Notes under the pieces: model-generated | What the model was told of the DNA's origin: nothing | The model's database searches: none | What the model saw: the letters and a program-made list of their open reading frames with translations, nothing else | In this document: positions 40,046 through 51,894 of the stretch, piece by piece | Numbering within the stretch: the stretch's first letter is position 1 | Layout of the letters: each line of letters begins with the position of its first letter | Origin: Salinisphaera orenii subsp. orenii MK-B5 | GTDB lineage: Bacteria > Pseudomonadota > Gammaproteobacteria > Nevskiales > Salinisphaeraceae | NCBI RefSeq assembly: GCF_003788635.1 | Contig: NZ_AYKH01000013.1 | Coordinates: forward strand, 1-64,000 | Length of the DNA: 64,000 bases | Direction of reading: 5' to 3' | Translations under genes and position numbers: made by a program

Positions 40046-40084
40046 AAGCGGCGCGATCGCCGCATACCGGACAAGGGACGACTC

Positions 40085-41161
40085 ATGACCGCGAAAATAC
40101 TCGTCATGCCCGGCGATGGCGTCGGGCCCGAGATCTGCCGCGAGGCGGTCCGCGTGCTGGACGCGCTGGCCAGCGACCACGGGCTCGACATCGAGCTGGA
40201 CGAAGCGCTGGTTGGCGGTGCCGCCATCGACGCCGAGGGCGATCCGCTGCCCGAGGCATCGTTGGCCGCCGCGCGCGAGGCCGATGCCGTGCTCTTCGGC
40301 GCCATCGGCGGCCCGGCCTGGGACGAACAGCCGCGCGACAAGCGCCCCGAGTCCGGCCTGCTGCGGCTGCGCAGCGAACTGGGCCTGTTCGCGAACCTGC
40401 GCCCGGCGATCCTGTATCCCCAGCTGGCGCATGTCTCCGCGCTCAAGCCCGAGATCGTGGCCGGGCTGGACATCATGATCGTGCGCGAGCTTACCGGCGG
40501 CATCTACTTCGGCAAGCCCTCGGGGCTGCACACCACCGCCAGCGGCCGTCGCGAGGCCTACAACACCATGCGCTACGACGAGGCCGAGATCGAGCGCATC
40601 GGCCGGGCCGCCTTCGACACCGCGCGCGCCCGCAGCGGCCGGCTGTGCAGCGTGGACAAGGCCAACGTGCTGGATGTCTCTCAGCTCTGGCGGGACATCA
40701 TGAACGGCCTGGCCGGCGACTACCCGGACGTCGAGCTCACCCATATGTATGTCGATAACGCCGCCATGCAGCTGGTCCGGGCGCCGAAGCAGTTCGACAC
40801 GGTGGTCACCGGCAACCTGTTCGGCGACATTCTCTCCGACGCCGCGGCGATGCTGACCGGATCGATCGGGATGCTGCCGTCGGCGTCCATGGACGCGGCG
40901 GGCAAGGGCCTCTACGAACCGGTGCACGGCAGCGCGCCGGACATCGCCGGCCAGGGCGTGGCCAATCCGCTGGCGATCATCCTCTCCGTGGCCATGATGC
41001 TGCGCTACACCCTCGGCCGCGCGGATCTGGCGGCGAAGGTCGAGAACGCGGTCGGCTACGCGCTGGATCGCGGTCTGCGCACCCGCGACATCATGGACGA
41101 CGAAACGCAGATGGCGAGCACCCAGGAGATGGGGGGCGCGATCGTCGATATGCTACGCTGA
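40085..41161 (+). CDS. leuB: 3-isopropylmalate dehydrogenase
   Basis: The 358-residue NAD-dependent enzyme oxidises and decarboxylates 3-isopropylmalate. It has [15 protein letters not shown] at the N-terminus, [14 protein letters not shown], the metal and substrate residues in [14 protein letters not shown], and the NAD site [18 protein letters not shown] at 40085 follows AAGGGAC. It begins 40 bases after the inverted-repeat element, so transcription from leuCD must read through that element unless the element supplies a promoter. Confidence 0.97.
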   Translation: MTAKILVMPGDGVGPEICREAVRVLDALASDHGLDIELDEALVGGAAIDAEGDPLPEASLAAAREADAVLFGAIGGPAWDEQPRDKRPESGLLRLRSELGLFANLRPAILYPQLAHVSALKPEIVAGLDIMIVRELTGGIYFGKPSGLHTTASGRREAYNTMRYDEAEIERIGRAAFDTARARSGRLCSVDKANVLDVSQLWRDIMNGLAGDYPDVELTHMYVDNAAMQLVRAPKQFDTVVTGNLFGDILSDAAAMLTGSIGMLPSASMDAAGKGLYEPVHGSAPDIAGQGVANPLAIILSVAMMLRYTLGRADLAAKVENAVGYALDRGLRTRDIMDDETQMASTQEMGGAIVDMLR

Positions 41162-41202
41162 AAAGCGTCTATCCACCCGCGCAGAACGGTTGAGAACCCT
41201 AC

Positions 41203-42228
41203 ATGGCCAAGGAATACGACGTTGCCGTCGTCGGCGCCACCGGCGCCGTCGGCGAGACCATGCTGAGCATCCTCGAACAGCGGAACTTCCCGATCCGCAA
41301 TATCTATCCGCTCGCCAGCGAGCGCTCCGCCGGCAAGAAGATCCAGTTCCGGGGTCGGAACGTCACCATCCAGAACCTGGCCGAGTTCGACTTCTCGCAG
41401 GTCCAGATCGGCCTGTTCTCCGCGGGCGGCTCGATCTCCGAGGAATTCGCGCCGAAGGCCGCCGAGGCCGGCTGCGTGGTCATCGACAACACGTCGCATT
41501 TCCGTCAGGCCGAGAACGTGCCGCTGGTGATTCCGGAGGTCAACGCCGAGCGCATCGCGGACTACCGCAACCGCGGGATCATCGCGAATCCCAACTGCTC
41601 GACCATCCAGATGGTGGTCGCGCTCAAGCCGCTGCATGACTTCGCCACCCTCGAGCGGATCAACGTGGCGACCTATCAGGCGGTATCCGGTTCCGGCGCG
41701 TCGGCGATCCGCGAGCTGGCCGACCAGAGCGCGCGCCTGCTCAACGGCCAGGAGATCCAGAAGCCCGAGGCCTATCCCAAGCAGATCGCGTTCAACGCGC
41801 TGCCGCACATCGACGTCTTCCTGGACAATGGCTACACCAAGGAAGAGATGAAGATGGTCTGGGAGACGCAGAAGATCCTCGGCGAGCCCGACATCCGCAT
41901 CAACCCGACCGCCGCACGCGTGCCGGTGTTCTTCGGCCATTCCGAGGCCGTCCACATCGAGACCCGCGACAAGCTCACGGCCGCGAAGGCGACCGAGCTG
42001 CTGCGGGCCGCGCCGGGCGTGTCGGTGCTCGACACCCGCGAGGCGGGCGGCTATGCCACCGCCGTGACCGAGGCGGCCAACACCGACGACGTCTACGTCT
42101 CGCGTATCCGTGAGGACATCTCGCACGACAACGGTCTGGATTTCTGGGTCGTGGCCGATAACGTGCGCAAGGGCGCGGCGCTCAACAGTGTCCAGATCGC
42201 CGAGAAGCTGATCGAGACGTATCTGTAG
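41203..42228 (+). CDS. asd: Aspartate-semialdehyde dehydrogenase
   Basis: The 341-residue enzyme makes aspartate semialdehyde for lysine, threonine and methionine. It has an N-terminal NADP motif VVGATGAVGETMLSIL, the catalytic Cys132 in NPNCSTIQMV and the later general-base His in PVFFGHSEAVHIET. It follows leuB by 41 bases, the same order as in Pseudomonas. The absence of the long E. coli-type insert fits the second group of Asd enzymes, common in pseudomonads. Confidence 0.96.
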   Translation: MAKEYDVAVVGATGAVGETMLSILEQRNFPIRNIYPLASERSAGKKIQFRGRNVTIQNLAEFDFSQVQIGLFSAGGSISEEFAPKAAEAGCVVIDNTSHFRQAENVPLVIPEVNAERIADYRNRGIIANPNCSTIQMVVALKPLHDFATLERINVATYQAVSGSGASAIRELADQSARLLNGQEIQKPEAYPKQIAFNALPHIDVFLDNGYTKEEMKMVWETQKILGEPDIRINPTAARVPVFFGHSEAVHIETRDKLTAAKATELLRAAPGVSVLDTREAGGYATAVTEAANTDDVYVSRIREDISHDNGLDFWVVADNVRKGAALNSVQIAEKLIETYL

Positions 42229-42337
42229 AGATTGCACCGCCACGGCGTCGGCCCGCGGCCGGCGTCGCGGCGGCAGGCGCCGGCCGTCCGCCAGGAAGTC
42301 CGCCACCGGGAGCGATGCAGGGCCCGTGCTTGATCTC

Positions 42338-45178
42338 ATGCCGACAATCCGGCGCCTCGGCGCGGGCCTCGCCGTGCTGCTGTGCCTCGGTTATGCGGGC
42401 GCGGCGTTCGCGCTCGGCTTCGGCGCTCTCCGGCTGGAATCGGCCCTCAACGAACCGCTGGATGCCCGCGTCACGCTGACCGCCCTTTCGGCAGACGAAG
42501 CCGACACGCTGTCGGTGCGCGTCGCGCCGCCGGCGATGTTCGAGCGTTTCGGCATTGAGCGCACGGCGCTCGCCGACGATATCCGCATCGATGTCGCGGC
42601 CACCGGTTCGGGGCAGGCGCAGGTACATCTGACGACGCGCGGACCGGTGCGCGAGCCCTTCGTGCGTATTCTGCTCGAAGCCCGAACCGGCGGCGGCCGG
42701 GCGCTGCGTGAATACACCGTCCTGCTGGATCCGCCCGGCCGGGCGCCGGCCGCGGCGGACCGCAGTGCGCCGCCGAATCGTCGGGCCCCGGCACGGCGCG
42801 AAGACAGGGCGGCGGTCGAGTCGGTCAGCGACCCGACGACCGCCGCCGGTCGCGACACCGCCGATTCCTATGGCCCGATTCGAGCCGGCGATACGCTGTT
42901 CAGCATCGCCTCCCGTCTGCGTTATCCCGACGTGACCCGCGAACAGATGCAGGTGGCGCTGTACCGGGAGAACCCGCAGGCTTTCGGCGAGAGCATGAAC
43001 GTCCTGCGGCGCGGCGCGACCCTGTCCGTGCCCGGCCGGGCACGGGTGGCGGCGATCGACGCAGCCGCAGCGCGATCGACGGTACGCACACAGCGGCCGA
43101 GCCGGGAGCCGGCGCCCGCGGCTGTGGCCGAGAACGGCGACACGCCGGCAGCGGCCGCAGACGCCGAGCCGTCATCGAGCCGGGCCCGGCTGCGTCTGCA
43201 GCCGCCCAGCGTCGAGGGCTCGACGGCGGATGGGAGCGCGGATGAGCCTCGTGTGGCGGGCGAGGGGGCGTCCGGCTTCGGTCGCCTGTCGGCACCCGCC
43301 TTCGCCGATGCGGCGAATACCGGATCGCGCCTCTCGCTTGATACCGGGGCCGGACCCGCCGCGTCCGATGTGGCTGATCAGACTGCGGAGAACGGCGCCG
43401 ACACTGAACGCGCCGACCCTGCTGGCGAAGACGAGTCCGGGCCGTCGACGCCGATGACGGTCGACGCCGGCGATCCACAGAACGGTGACGTGACCGGCGG
43501 CACGACCGCGGTCGATTCGAACGTCGACCGCCCGCAGACAAGCGACACCGAGGCATCGGCTCCCGAATCGGAGGCCGCCGCGGCCGCCTCGTCGGCCGTC
43601 GATGCGCCGTCGGCCGCGGATGAGGCCGGCCCGGCCGTCGCGGGCGCGGGATCGGAGGCGAATTCCGGGGACGGCGACGCCCGCGAAGCGGATGCAGCCT
43701 CCGACACCGCGGAAGAGTCGGGCACCGACGGCGACGACGGCTCACGCCCGATCGCGGCGGCGGGCGAGCGCGATGTCGCCGCCGCCGGCGAGGGCGGCGG
43801 CCTGTTCTCCATCCGCAATCTGTTGCTGCTCGCCCTGCTCGCGGCCCTCGTCGGACTGTTGATCGCTTGGCAGCGTCGGCGCCAGTATCGACCGGTGGCG
43901 CTGGACTTCGGTAACGACGACGAGGACGAAACGCATGCGGTAACGGCCACGTCGACGCAGACGACCGCCGGGGAAACGCCGCCGCCCGCCCGGCCCGCGA
44001 CGCCGGTCGCCTCTTCCGTGCCGACCACAGGGGCCGCGCTGGATGACGCCGATCGCCAGATGGAGATCGGCCTGTTCGACGAGGCGCGTGCCACGCTCGA
44101 CGAGGCCCTGGCGCGGGCTCCCGATGATGCCGCGCTGCAGGACAAGCGCATCGAACTCGAGTATCTGGCCGGCGACGCGAACGCCTTCGGCGACACAATC
44201 ACGCGGTTCCAGAGCGCGCTGGCGGGCAGCGGGGTGCGCTGGGCCGGCGTCGCGGCGATGGGACGGGTCCTGCGTCCGGACGACCCGCGGTTTGCGTCGG
44301 GGCGTGCCGCGGAACCGGCCCGGCCCGCGCCCGCGGCCCCCGCCCCGGTGCAGGAGCGGGATCCGGCCGATCACGACCCCACCGATGCGCCGCCTTCGGT
44401 CGTCCCCGCGTCATACGATTCGGCGGATCACGATCGGGCATCGGCGCCCGATGCGGTCACAGGGGGCGACGCTCCTGTGAGGACGGATCGCGAACCCGAC
44501 ATCGACGTGTCTTCAGCCTACGATCCTGTGGACACGCCGGACACGCCGGACACGCCGGACACGCCGGACACGCCGGACACGCCGGACACGTCCGAGCCGT
44601 CCGAGCCGTCCGAGCCGTCCGAGCCGTCCGAGCCCTCGCAGCCCTCGCAGCCCTCGCAGCCCTCGCAGCCCTCGCAGCCGCCTGCGCCTTCGGATGACGA
44701 CGCGGAGCTCGGGCCTCAGGCCGAGGCATCGCCGCGGGCATCGGCGGAAATCCCCGGCGACGCCGGCGACGGCCTACAACTCGATACCTCCTCAGACGAT
44801 ATCGGCGGCTACGACTGGCAGGCGTCCGAGGTGGCTGAGGGCGAGGCGCGCCAGCACGATCGCGGTGCGGACCCCGGGTTGGCCTTCGAACTGGATACCT
44901 CGGATTCGCCCGACAGCGAACCGCGGCCGGTGGCCGATGAGGGCGCGTCGCTGCCGCCGATCGATACCAGCGAGTTCGATCTGGACGAGGGCGGCGAGGC
45001 CGAGGACGGCGCTGCCGACACCGAAGACGATCGAATCGACATCCGTCTGGATCTGGCGCGTATGTATCTGGACATGGACGATCCGGAGGCGGCGCGCGAG
45101 CTGCTCGAAGAGGCGGCCGCGGACGGCAACGCCGACCAGCGCGAAACCGCGCGCGAGCTCATGCAGCGGCTGGGCTAG
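42338..45178 (+). CDS. fimV: FimV-like peptidoglycan-binding type IV pilus assembly protein
   Basis: About 946 residues: a signal peptide ending AAFA, the FimV N-terminal domain (LGFGALRLESALNEPLDARV), a LysM domain around 185-240 (GPIRAGDTLFSIASRLRYPD), and a long Ala/Asp/Glu/Ser-rich region. One transmembrane helix follows (LFSIRNLLLLALLAALVGLL), then a cytoplasmic part with TPR-like helices (DADRQMEIGLFDEARATLDE) and the conserved FimV C-terminal domain (DIRLDLARMYLDMDDPEAAR). FimV anchors the type IV pilus and polar signalling proteins. The linker near 735-785 is built of DTP, EPS and QPS triplets encoded by 9-bp tandem repeats. A GTG at 42326 would add four residues. Confidence 0.92.
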   Translation: MPTIRRLGAGLAVLLCLGYAGAAFALGFGALRLESALNEPLDARVTLTALSADEADTLSVRVAPPAMFERFGIERTALADDIRIDVAATGSGQAQVHLTTRGPVREPFVRILLEARTGGGRALREYTVLLDPPGRAPAAADRSAPPNRRAPARREDRAAVESVSDPTTAAGRDTADSYGPIRAGDTLFSIASRLRYPDVTREQMQVALYRENPQAFGESMNVLRRGATLSVPGRARVAAIDAAAARSTVRTQRPSREPAPAAVAENGDTPAAAADAEPSSSRARLRLQPPSVEGSTADGSADEPRVAGEGASGFGRLSAPAFADAANTGSRLSLDTGAGPAASDVADQTAENGADTERADPAGEDESGPSTPMTVDAGDPQNGDVTGGTTAVDSNVDRPQTSDTEASAPESEAAAAASSAVDAPSAADEAGPAVAGAGSEANSGDGDAREADAASDTAEESGTDGDDGSRPIAAAGERDVAAAGEGGGLFSIRNLLLLALLAALVGLLIAWQRRRQYRPVALDFGNDDEDETHAVTATSTQTTAGETPPPARPATPVASSVPTTGAALDDADRQMEIGLFDEARATLDEALARAPDDAALQDKRIELEYLAGDANAFGDTITRFQSALAGSGVRWAGVAAMGRVLRPDDPRFASGRAAEPARPAPAAPAPVQERDPADHDPTDAPPSVVPASYDSADHDRASAPDAVTGGDAPVRTDREPDIDVSSAYDPVDTPDTPDTPDTPDTPDTPDTSEPSEPSEPSEPSEPSQPSQPSQPSQPSQPPAPSDDDAELGPQAEASPRASAEIPGDAGDGLQLDTSSDDIGGYDWQASEVAEGEARQHDRGADPGLAFELDTSDSPDSEPRPVADEGASLPPIDTSEFDLDEGGEAEDGAADTEDDRIDIRLDLARMYLDMDDPEAARELLEEAAADGNADQRETARELMQRLG
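44531..44683 (+). repeat. 9-bp tandem repeat array inside fimV
   Basis: Seventeen 9-base units run without a break. Six are GACACGCCG (Asp-Thr-Pro), one is a hybrid, four are GAGCCGTCC, one is a hybrid GAGCCCTCG, four are CAGCCCTCG and one is CAGCCGCCT. The three blocks encode DTP, EPS and QPS in turn. Copies within a block are identical at the DNA level, pointing to recent expansion by slippage. The unit keeps the reading frame, so length changes would only alter the linker. Confidence 0.95.
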
Positions 45179-45382
45179 GCGGTGCCGATGGCTCGTGAGA
45201 CAGCACATCGTGCGTTCGAAGGGACGGCCTGCCGATGAGCATCGACCGACACGGACACGGACACCGCGAAGCCGCGTTGTGCGCTTCGAGCGCCGCGCCG
45301 GCACGGGCGACGCGGTTTGGCCGCATGGCCACCGCGGCCTTTACATCGGCGGCGGCCGCACGACGTCGCGGTGGACGCTGAC

Positions 45383-46162
45383 ATGCGCTGGGCGGCCTGT
45401 ATCGAATACGACGGCAGCGACTACTCGGGCTGGCAGAGCCAGCCGCATGCGCCGAGCGTGCAGGACACGCTGGAGGCCGCGCTATCGCGGGTGGCCGATA
45501 CCTTCGTGCGCACGGTCTGCAGCGGACGCACGGATTCCGGCGTCCACGCCCAGGGCCAGATCGTGCATTTCGACACCACGGTCGAGCGTCGCGAACGGGC
45601 TTGGGTGCTCGGCACGAACCGGTATCTGCCCGACGATATCGCGGTGCAGTGGTGCCGGCCCGTGCCCGACACCTTTCACGCCCGCTTCGGCGCCTTCGCC
45701 CGCGAATACCGCTACTGGATCCTCGACCGCACCGCGCCGAGCGCGCTGTGGCGCAACCGGGCCTTTCACAGCCATCATCGGCTCGATGCCGAAGCCATGC
45801 ATGCCGCAGCCGCCCAGCTCGTGGGCGAGCACGATTTCAGCGCCTTCCGCGCGGCGGCCTGTCAGGCCCGCAGCCCGTGGCGGACGATCGAATGGCTCAC
45901 CGTGACCCGCACGGGCGACTGGCTGCGCCTGGACGTGCGCGCCAACGCGTTTCTGCACCACATGGTGCGCAATATCGTCGGCAGCCTGCTGCCGATCGGC
46001 CGCGGTGAGCGCGATCCGGCGTGGCTGACGAGACTGCTGGCCGGTCGCGATCGGCGGGTCGCCGGCATGACCGCGCCGGCGCAGGGGCTGTCGCTGCGAC
46101 GGGTGTTTCACGACCCGGCATTCGGCCTGCCGCCCCCGGCGCTGGACGATGGCGGCTGGTAG
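45383..46162 (+). CDS. truA: tRNA pseudouridine(38-40) synthase
   Basis: The 259-residue enzyme has the catalytic Asp in CSGRTDSGVHAQGQIVHFD and the family stretches CIEYDGSDYSGWQSQP and RANAFLHHMVRNIVGSLLPI. It makes pseudouridine at positions 38-40 of the anticodon stem. The ATG at 45383 is family-like; an in-frame GTG four codons upstream is possible. The 204-base gap after fimV has no visible gene. Confidence 0.96.
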   Translation: MRWAACIEYDGSDYSGWQSQPHAPSVQDTLEAALSRVADTFVRTVCSGRTDSGVHAQGQIVHFDTTVERRERAWVLGTNRYLPDDIAVQWCRPVPDTFHARFGAFAREYRYWILDRTAPSALWRNRAFHSHHRLDAEAMHAAAAQLVGEHDFSAFRAAACQARSPWRTIEWLTVTRTGDWLRLDVRANAFLHHMVRNIVGSLLPIGRGERDPAWLTRLLAGRDRRVAGMTAPAQGLSLRRVFHDPAFGLPPPALDDGGW

Positions 46163-46204
46163 AATAGAGGATCGTTCCAACGCTCGAGGCGTGCGCAGCA
46201 GCCG

Positions 46205-46827
46205 ATGAAACGGGTTCGCGTCAAGATCTGCGGCATCACGCGTGAAGCCGACGCGCGCGCGGCGGTGACCGCCGGCGCGGATGCGATCGGTTTCGTCTTC
46301 TACGCCGACAGCCCCCGTCACGTGGATCTCGACGAGGCGCTGGCGATCTCGCGCAGCATGCCCCCCTTCGTGGCCCGCGTTGCGCTCTTTCTCGACGCCG
46401 CGGCCGCCGACGTGCAGGCCGTGATCGATCGGGTGCGCCCCTCCATGCTGCAGTTTCACGGCCGCGAGACGCCCGAATACTGCCGCGCCTTCGACATGCC
46501 CTATATCAAGACCGTGCCCATGGGCGAGGCCGACGCCGACCCCGCGGCCTGGGCCGGGGCCTATCCGGAGGCGCACGGGCTGCTGCTGGACGCCAACCGC
46601 GCCGGCGCCGCGGGCGGGCAGGGCCAGCGCTTCGAGTGGCACAATGACACCGCGCTGCCCGACATGCCGCTGGTGATCGCCGGCGGCCTCGATGCCGACA
46701 ACGTCGGTGCAGCCATTCGGCGTTTTGCGCCGTATGCAGTGGATGTGAGCAGCGGCGTGGAGAGCGCGCCGGGCGTCAAGGACCCAGAGCGCATGCACGC
46801 CTTCGTGGATGCGGTAACCAGAGCAGG

Positions 46828-46831
<4 letters not shown>
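46205..46831 (+). CDS. trpF: Phosphoribosylanthranilate isomerase
   Basis: The 208-residue TIM barrel carries the catalytic Cys9 in VKICGITR and Asp129 in LLLDAN, with the phosphate-binding [11 protein letters not shown] and [13 protein letters not shown]. It performs the third committed step of tryptophan synthesis. Its stop overlaps the trpB ATG by four bases (ATGA). TrpF is separate from TrpC, unlike in enterics. Confidence 0.97.
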
Positions 46832-48077
<1,246 letters not shown>

Positions 48078-48081
<4 letters not shown>

Positions 48082-48914
48082 GCCGTCTGGACACGCGATT
48101 CTCGGCCCTGCGCGAGGCCGGCCGCACGGCGCTCATCCCGTATCTGACCGCCGGCGATCCGCGGCCGGAGGCCACCGTCGGCTTCATGCACGCGCTGGTC
48201 GCGGCCGGCGCCGACGTGATCGAGGTCGGCGTGCCGTTCACCGATCCGATGGCTGACGGCCCGGTCATCCAGGCCGCTTGCGAGCGTGCCCTCGTTCACG
48301 GCACCAGCCTGTCGCAGGTGCTCGACATGGTCGCCGAATTCCGGCGCGACGACGGCGATACGCCGGTCGTGCTCATGGGGTATCTCAACCCCATCGACCG
48401 GCTCGGCCTGGCCGGGTTCGCCGAGCGGGCCGCGGCGGTCGGCGTCGACGGCGTGCTGATCGTGGACATGACCGCCGAGGAGACGCCGGAGATCATGCCC
48501 ACACTGAACGCGCACGGCCTGGACGCGGTCTGCCTGATCGCGCCCACCACCAGCGAATCGCGCATGGCGCGGATCTGCGAGAACGCCGGCGGCTTCGTCT
48601 ACTATGTGTCCTTCAAGGGCGTGACTGGTTCGTCCAGTCTGGATGTGTCCTCGCTGGGCGGCCAGATCGAGCGCATCCGCGGTTACAGTCGGCTGCCCGT
48701 GGCGGTCGGCTTCGGCGTGCGCACCGCGGCCAACGCGGCCGACGTGGCGCGGGTGGCGGATGCGGTGGTGGTCGGCAGCACGCTGGTGCGCTGCATCGCC
48801 GACGGCGGCGACGATCTGGCGGCCACGCGCGAGGCGCTGGGCACGACGCTGGCCGGGATGCGCTCGGCCATCGACGCACAGGATTCGAACAACAGAGAGG
48901 AACGCCGCGCATGA
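48078..48914 (+). CDS. trpA: Tryptophan synthase alpha chain
   Basis: The 278-residue TIM barrel has both catalytic acids at the canonical numbers: Glu49 in [12 protein letters not shown] and Asp60 in PMADGPVIQ. It splits indole-3-glycerol phosphate. The start is GTG 48078, overlapping the trpB stop as GTGA; no ATG fits the conserved N-terminus. Its stop overlaps the accD ATG by four bases. Confidence 0.97.
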
Positions 48915-49801
48915 GCTGGCTCGAAAAGATCATGCCGTCGCAGATGCGAAACGACTCGGCGGCCAAGAAGAACGCGGTGCCGGAGGGGCTCTGGACCAAG
49001 TGCAACGACTGCGGCGCGGTGCTCTACAGCGCCGAGATGGAGCGCTCGCTGGAGGTCTGTCCCAAGTGCAACGCGCATCAGCGGCTGCGCGGGCGCAAGC
49101 GGCTGGACCTCTTCCTGGACGCCGACGGCCGCGAGGAGATCGCCACCGGCCTGGAGCCGAAGGACCCGCTGAAGTTCCGCGACAGCAAGAAGTATCGCGA
49201 CCGTCTCGCCCAGGCTCAGAAGGATTCGGGCGAGCGCGAGGCGGTGCTGGTCATGCGCGGCTCACTCAAGCAGATGCCGATCGTGGCCGGGACGCTGGAT
49301 TTCGGCTTCATGGGCGGGTCGATGGGCAGCGTCGTCGGCGAGGCCTTCGTGCGCGGCGTCGACGCTGCGGTCGACAACGGCAGCCCCTTCGTATTCTTCT
49401 CCGCCAGCGGCGGCGCCCGCATGCAGGAGGGCCTGTTCTCGCTGCTGCAGATGGGCAAGACGAGCGCGGCGCTCACACGACTGGCGGAGCGCCGCCTGCC
49501 GTTCGTCTCCGTGCTCACGCATCCGACGATGGGCGGCGTGGCCGCCAGCTACGCCATGCTCGGCGACATCAACGTCGCCGAACCGGAGGCGCTGATCGGC
49601 TTCGCCGGCCCGCGCGTGATCGAGCAGACCGTCAAGCAGACGTTGCCCGAGGGTTTCCAGCGCAGCGAGTTCCTGCTCGAGCACGGCGCGATCGACATGA
49701 TCGTCGAGCGTCGGCATCTGCGTGACCGCATCCACCGGGTGCTGTCGGTGCTTACGCACAGCCCGCAGGCGCCCGCCTCCGGCGAGACTGCCGACGCGTG
49801 A
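48911..49801 (+). CDS. accD: Acetyl-CoA carboxylase carboxyltransferase beta subunit
   Basis: The 296-residue subunit has the N-terminal zinc ribbon Cys31, Cys34, Cys50 and Cys53 (CNDCG and CPKCN), followed by the crotonase-fold carboxyltransferase with [20 protein letters not shown] and [16 protein letters not shown]. It transfers the carboxyl group from biotin to acetyl-CoA with AccA, which is not in the window. It is coupled to trpA on one side (ATGA) and to folC on the other (GTGA). Confidence 0.97.
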   Translation: MSWLEKIMPSQMRNDSAAKKNAVPEGLWTKCNDCGAVLYSAEMERSLEVCPKCNAHQRLRGRKRLDLFLDADGREEIATGLEPKDPLKFRDSKKYRDRLAQAQKDSGEREAVLVMRGSLKQMPIVAGTLDFGFMGGSMGSVVGEAFVRGVDAAVDNGSPFVFFSASGGARMQEGLFSLLQMGKTSAALTRLAERRLPFVSVLTHPTMGGVAASYAMLGDINVAEPEALIGFAGPRVIEQTVKQTLPEGFQRSEFLLEHGAIDMIVERRHLRDRIHRVLSVLTHSPQAPASGETADA

Positions 49802-51063
49802 GCGCGGCGGCGCCGATCGGCGGCAGCGTCGACGATTGGCTGGACTGGCAGCTCGCGCTGCACGACACCGAAATCGAGCTCGGCCTCGACCGCGTGGCGG
49901 CCGTGGCACGCACGCTGGAGGTGCTGCCGCCGCCTGGACGATCGGTGGTCGTGGCCGGCACCAACGGCAAGGGCAGCTGCGTGGCGCTGATCGAATCCCT
50001 GCTGTCGCACCACGGCCGGGTAGGCAGCTACACCTCGCCGCATCTCTGGCGCTACAACGAACGTATCCGGATCGACGGGGCGCCCGTGGCCGACACGGAT
50101 CTCTGCGCGGCGTTCGCCGCGGTGGAAGCCGCGCGGGGCGGGGTGGCGCTGACCTTCTTCGAGTTCGGCACGCTCGCGGCCCTGTGGCTGTTCGCCCGTG
50201 CGGCGCTGGATTTCCTGGTCCTGGAGGTCGGGCTCGGGGGCCGGCTCGATGCCGTCAACGTAGTGGACGGCGACGTTGCGCTGGTGACCAACATCGGCCT
50301 CGATCACGTGGCCTGGTTGGGGGACGATCGCGAACAGATCGGCTTCGAGAAGGCCGGCATCTTCCGCGCCGGCCGGCCGGCGGTCTGTGCCGACCGCGAC
50401 ATGCCGGCGTCGATCGCCGAGCGGGCGGCGACCCAGGGAACGCCGCTGGCGGTCATCGGCCGTGATTTCGACCTTCAGGCGCAGGACGATCGCTGGTGCT
50501 GGCGGGATGGTGACGCCGCGCTGGACATCCCGGCGCAGGCGGGCGTGCTCGTCGAGAATCTGGCCGCGGCGCTGAGTGTGGTGCGGCGGCTCGGCGCGGC
50601 CGTGCGAGACGAGCACGTGATCGCCGCGGCGCGCGTCCAGGCGGCGCTGCCGGGACGGCGCGAACGGGTCGTCGACGGCGATGTGGCGATCATCTACGAT
50701 GTCGGGCACAACGCCGAGGCCATTGCCGTGCTCGTCGACGATCTGGCCCGCCAGCCGGTTCCCGGGCGCACGCATGTGGTGCTGGGTATGCTCGCCGACA
50801 AGCCGGTGGAGGCCGCGGGCGGGCGGCTGCGTGATCTGGCCGATGCGCTCTACATCGCGGGTCTGGATACGGTCACCGATCGCGGCCTGCCCGCGGCCGC
50901 GCTCGCGAAGCGGCTGGCAAGCGATGCGCCCTGCCATCCGGATCCGGCAACGGCGCTGGCGGCGGCACGCGCGGCGAGTGCCGCCGGTGATCGCATCGTG
51001 GTCTGTGGTTCCTTCTTCACCGTGGCCAACGCCCGGAGGCAGACGCTGTCATGCAGGACGTGA
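49798..51063 (+). CDS. folC: Folylpolyglutamate/dihydrofolate synthase
   Basis: The 421-residue Mur-ligase-type enzyme has the P-loop [11 protein letters not shown] (54-60 for the core) and the conserved [39 protein letters not shown] and the C-terminal domain with [10 protein letters not shown]. It joins dihydropteroate and glutamate and extends folate polyglutamate chains. The start is GTG at 49798, inside the accD stop. accD-folC adjacency is ancestral in gammaproteobacteria. Confidence 0.96.
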   Translation: MSAAAPIGGSVDDWLDWQLALHDTEIELGLDRVAAVARTLEVLPPPGRSVVVAGTNGKGSCVALIESLLSHHGRVGSYTSPHLWRYNERIRIDGAPVADTDLCAAFAAVEAARGGVALTFFEFGTLAALWLFARAALDFLVLEVGLGGRLDAVNVVDGDVALVTNIGLDHVAWLGDDREQIGFEKAGIFRAGRPAVCADRDMPASIAERAATQGTPLAVIGRDFDLQAQDDRWCWRDGDAALDIPAQAGVLVENLAAALSVVRRLGAAVRDEHVIAAARVQAALPGRRERVVDGDVAIIYDVGHNAEAIAVLVDDLARQPVPGRTHVVLGMLADKPVEAAGGRLRDLADALYIAGLDTVTDRGLPAAALAKRLASDAPCHPDPATALAAARAASAAGDRIVVCGSFFTVANARRQTLSCRT

Positions 51064-51815
51064 TGAAAAAACGCATCGTCGGTGCGGTGGTGCTCGTGAT
51101 CATCGGCGTGCTCATTCCGCTTCTGCTGGCCCGGTGCCTGAACGGCGGCGACGGCGCCACGCAATCGATGCGCGTCTACGAGATCACGCCGGAGGGCGAG
51201 GCGCGCCGCGCCGGCGAGGGCGAAGGGCAGCAGGCGGACGCCGCGGACGAGGCCCGCGGCGCCGGCGGAGACGCGACGGGCGATGGCTCCGGCGACGCGC
51301 AATCGGCGCCGCCCCCGGAGCCGGTATCGCCGGAGTCCGATGCGGATGCGACGGCCGCCGGCGAAGCCGAGCCTGACGAGCCGCAGCCCGAGTCGACGCC
51401 GACGCCGGAGTTGCCGCCCGAACCGGCGGCCGACACTCAGACCGCGTCGGCGCCGGATGGCCCGTCCGACGCGGCGCCCGAAGCCGAGGCCGACTCCGAA
51501 CCCGAACCGCCGGAGGCCGGGGCCGCGGACGCCGAGTCCACCGCCTCCGAGGGCGGCGCGCTGCGCCGCGACAGTGCCCCGGCCGGCGGCGGCTGGGTCG
51601 TGCAGGTGGCCAGCTTCCGACAGGAATCGAACGCACAGGGCGTGGCCGACGCGCTGTCGGGCGACTTCGACGCCTACTACCGCGCCGGCGACGTCGACGG
51701 CACCACCTATTATCGCGTGCGAGTCGGCCCGTTCGAGAGCGAGGACGCCGCCCGTGCTGCGGCCTCGACTCTGCGTTCGCAGGGACGATCAGCGCTCGTG
51801 CAGCGCAACAGGTGA
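51051..51815 (+). CDS. dedD: SPOR-domain membrane protein, DedD-like
   Basis: The 254-residue protein has a single N-terminal transmembrane helix (IVGAVVLVIIGVLIPLLLA), a long Pro/Glu/Ala/Asp-rich periplasmic linker and a C-terminal SPOR domain (about 182-254, GGWVVQVASFRQESNAQGVA and YYRVRVGPFESEDAARAAA). SPOR domains bind denuded septal peptidoglycan, and DedD helps cell constriction. Gene order folC-dedD-cvpA-purF is widely kept. ATG at 51051 matches the family N-terminus; an ATG at 51063 forming TGATG with the folC stop is also possible. Confidence 0.88.
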   Translation: MQDVMKKRIVGAVVLVIIGVLIPLLLARCLNGGDGATQSMRVYEITPEGEARRAGEGEGQQADAADEARGAGGDATGDGSGDAQSAPPPEPVSPESDADATAAGEAEPDEPQPESTPTPELPPEPAADTQTASAPDGPSDAAPEAEADSEPEPPEAGAADAESTASEGGALRRDSAPAGGGWVVQVASFRQESNAQGVADALSGDFDAYYRAGDVDGTTYYRVRVGPFESEDAARAAASTLRSQGRSALVQRNR

Positions 51816-51894
51816 CGGCCACGCGGCGGCCGATCGCGCCGGCGGTCGCGGTGTTTGCTAGACTGTCCGCGCGCGCAGGGCACGAGCGGGTGCG

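Noticed and set aside
44531-44683. CRISPR-like array
   Set aside because: The units are 9 bp, contiguous without spacers, and in frame within fimV, so this is a coding microsatellite.
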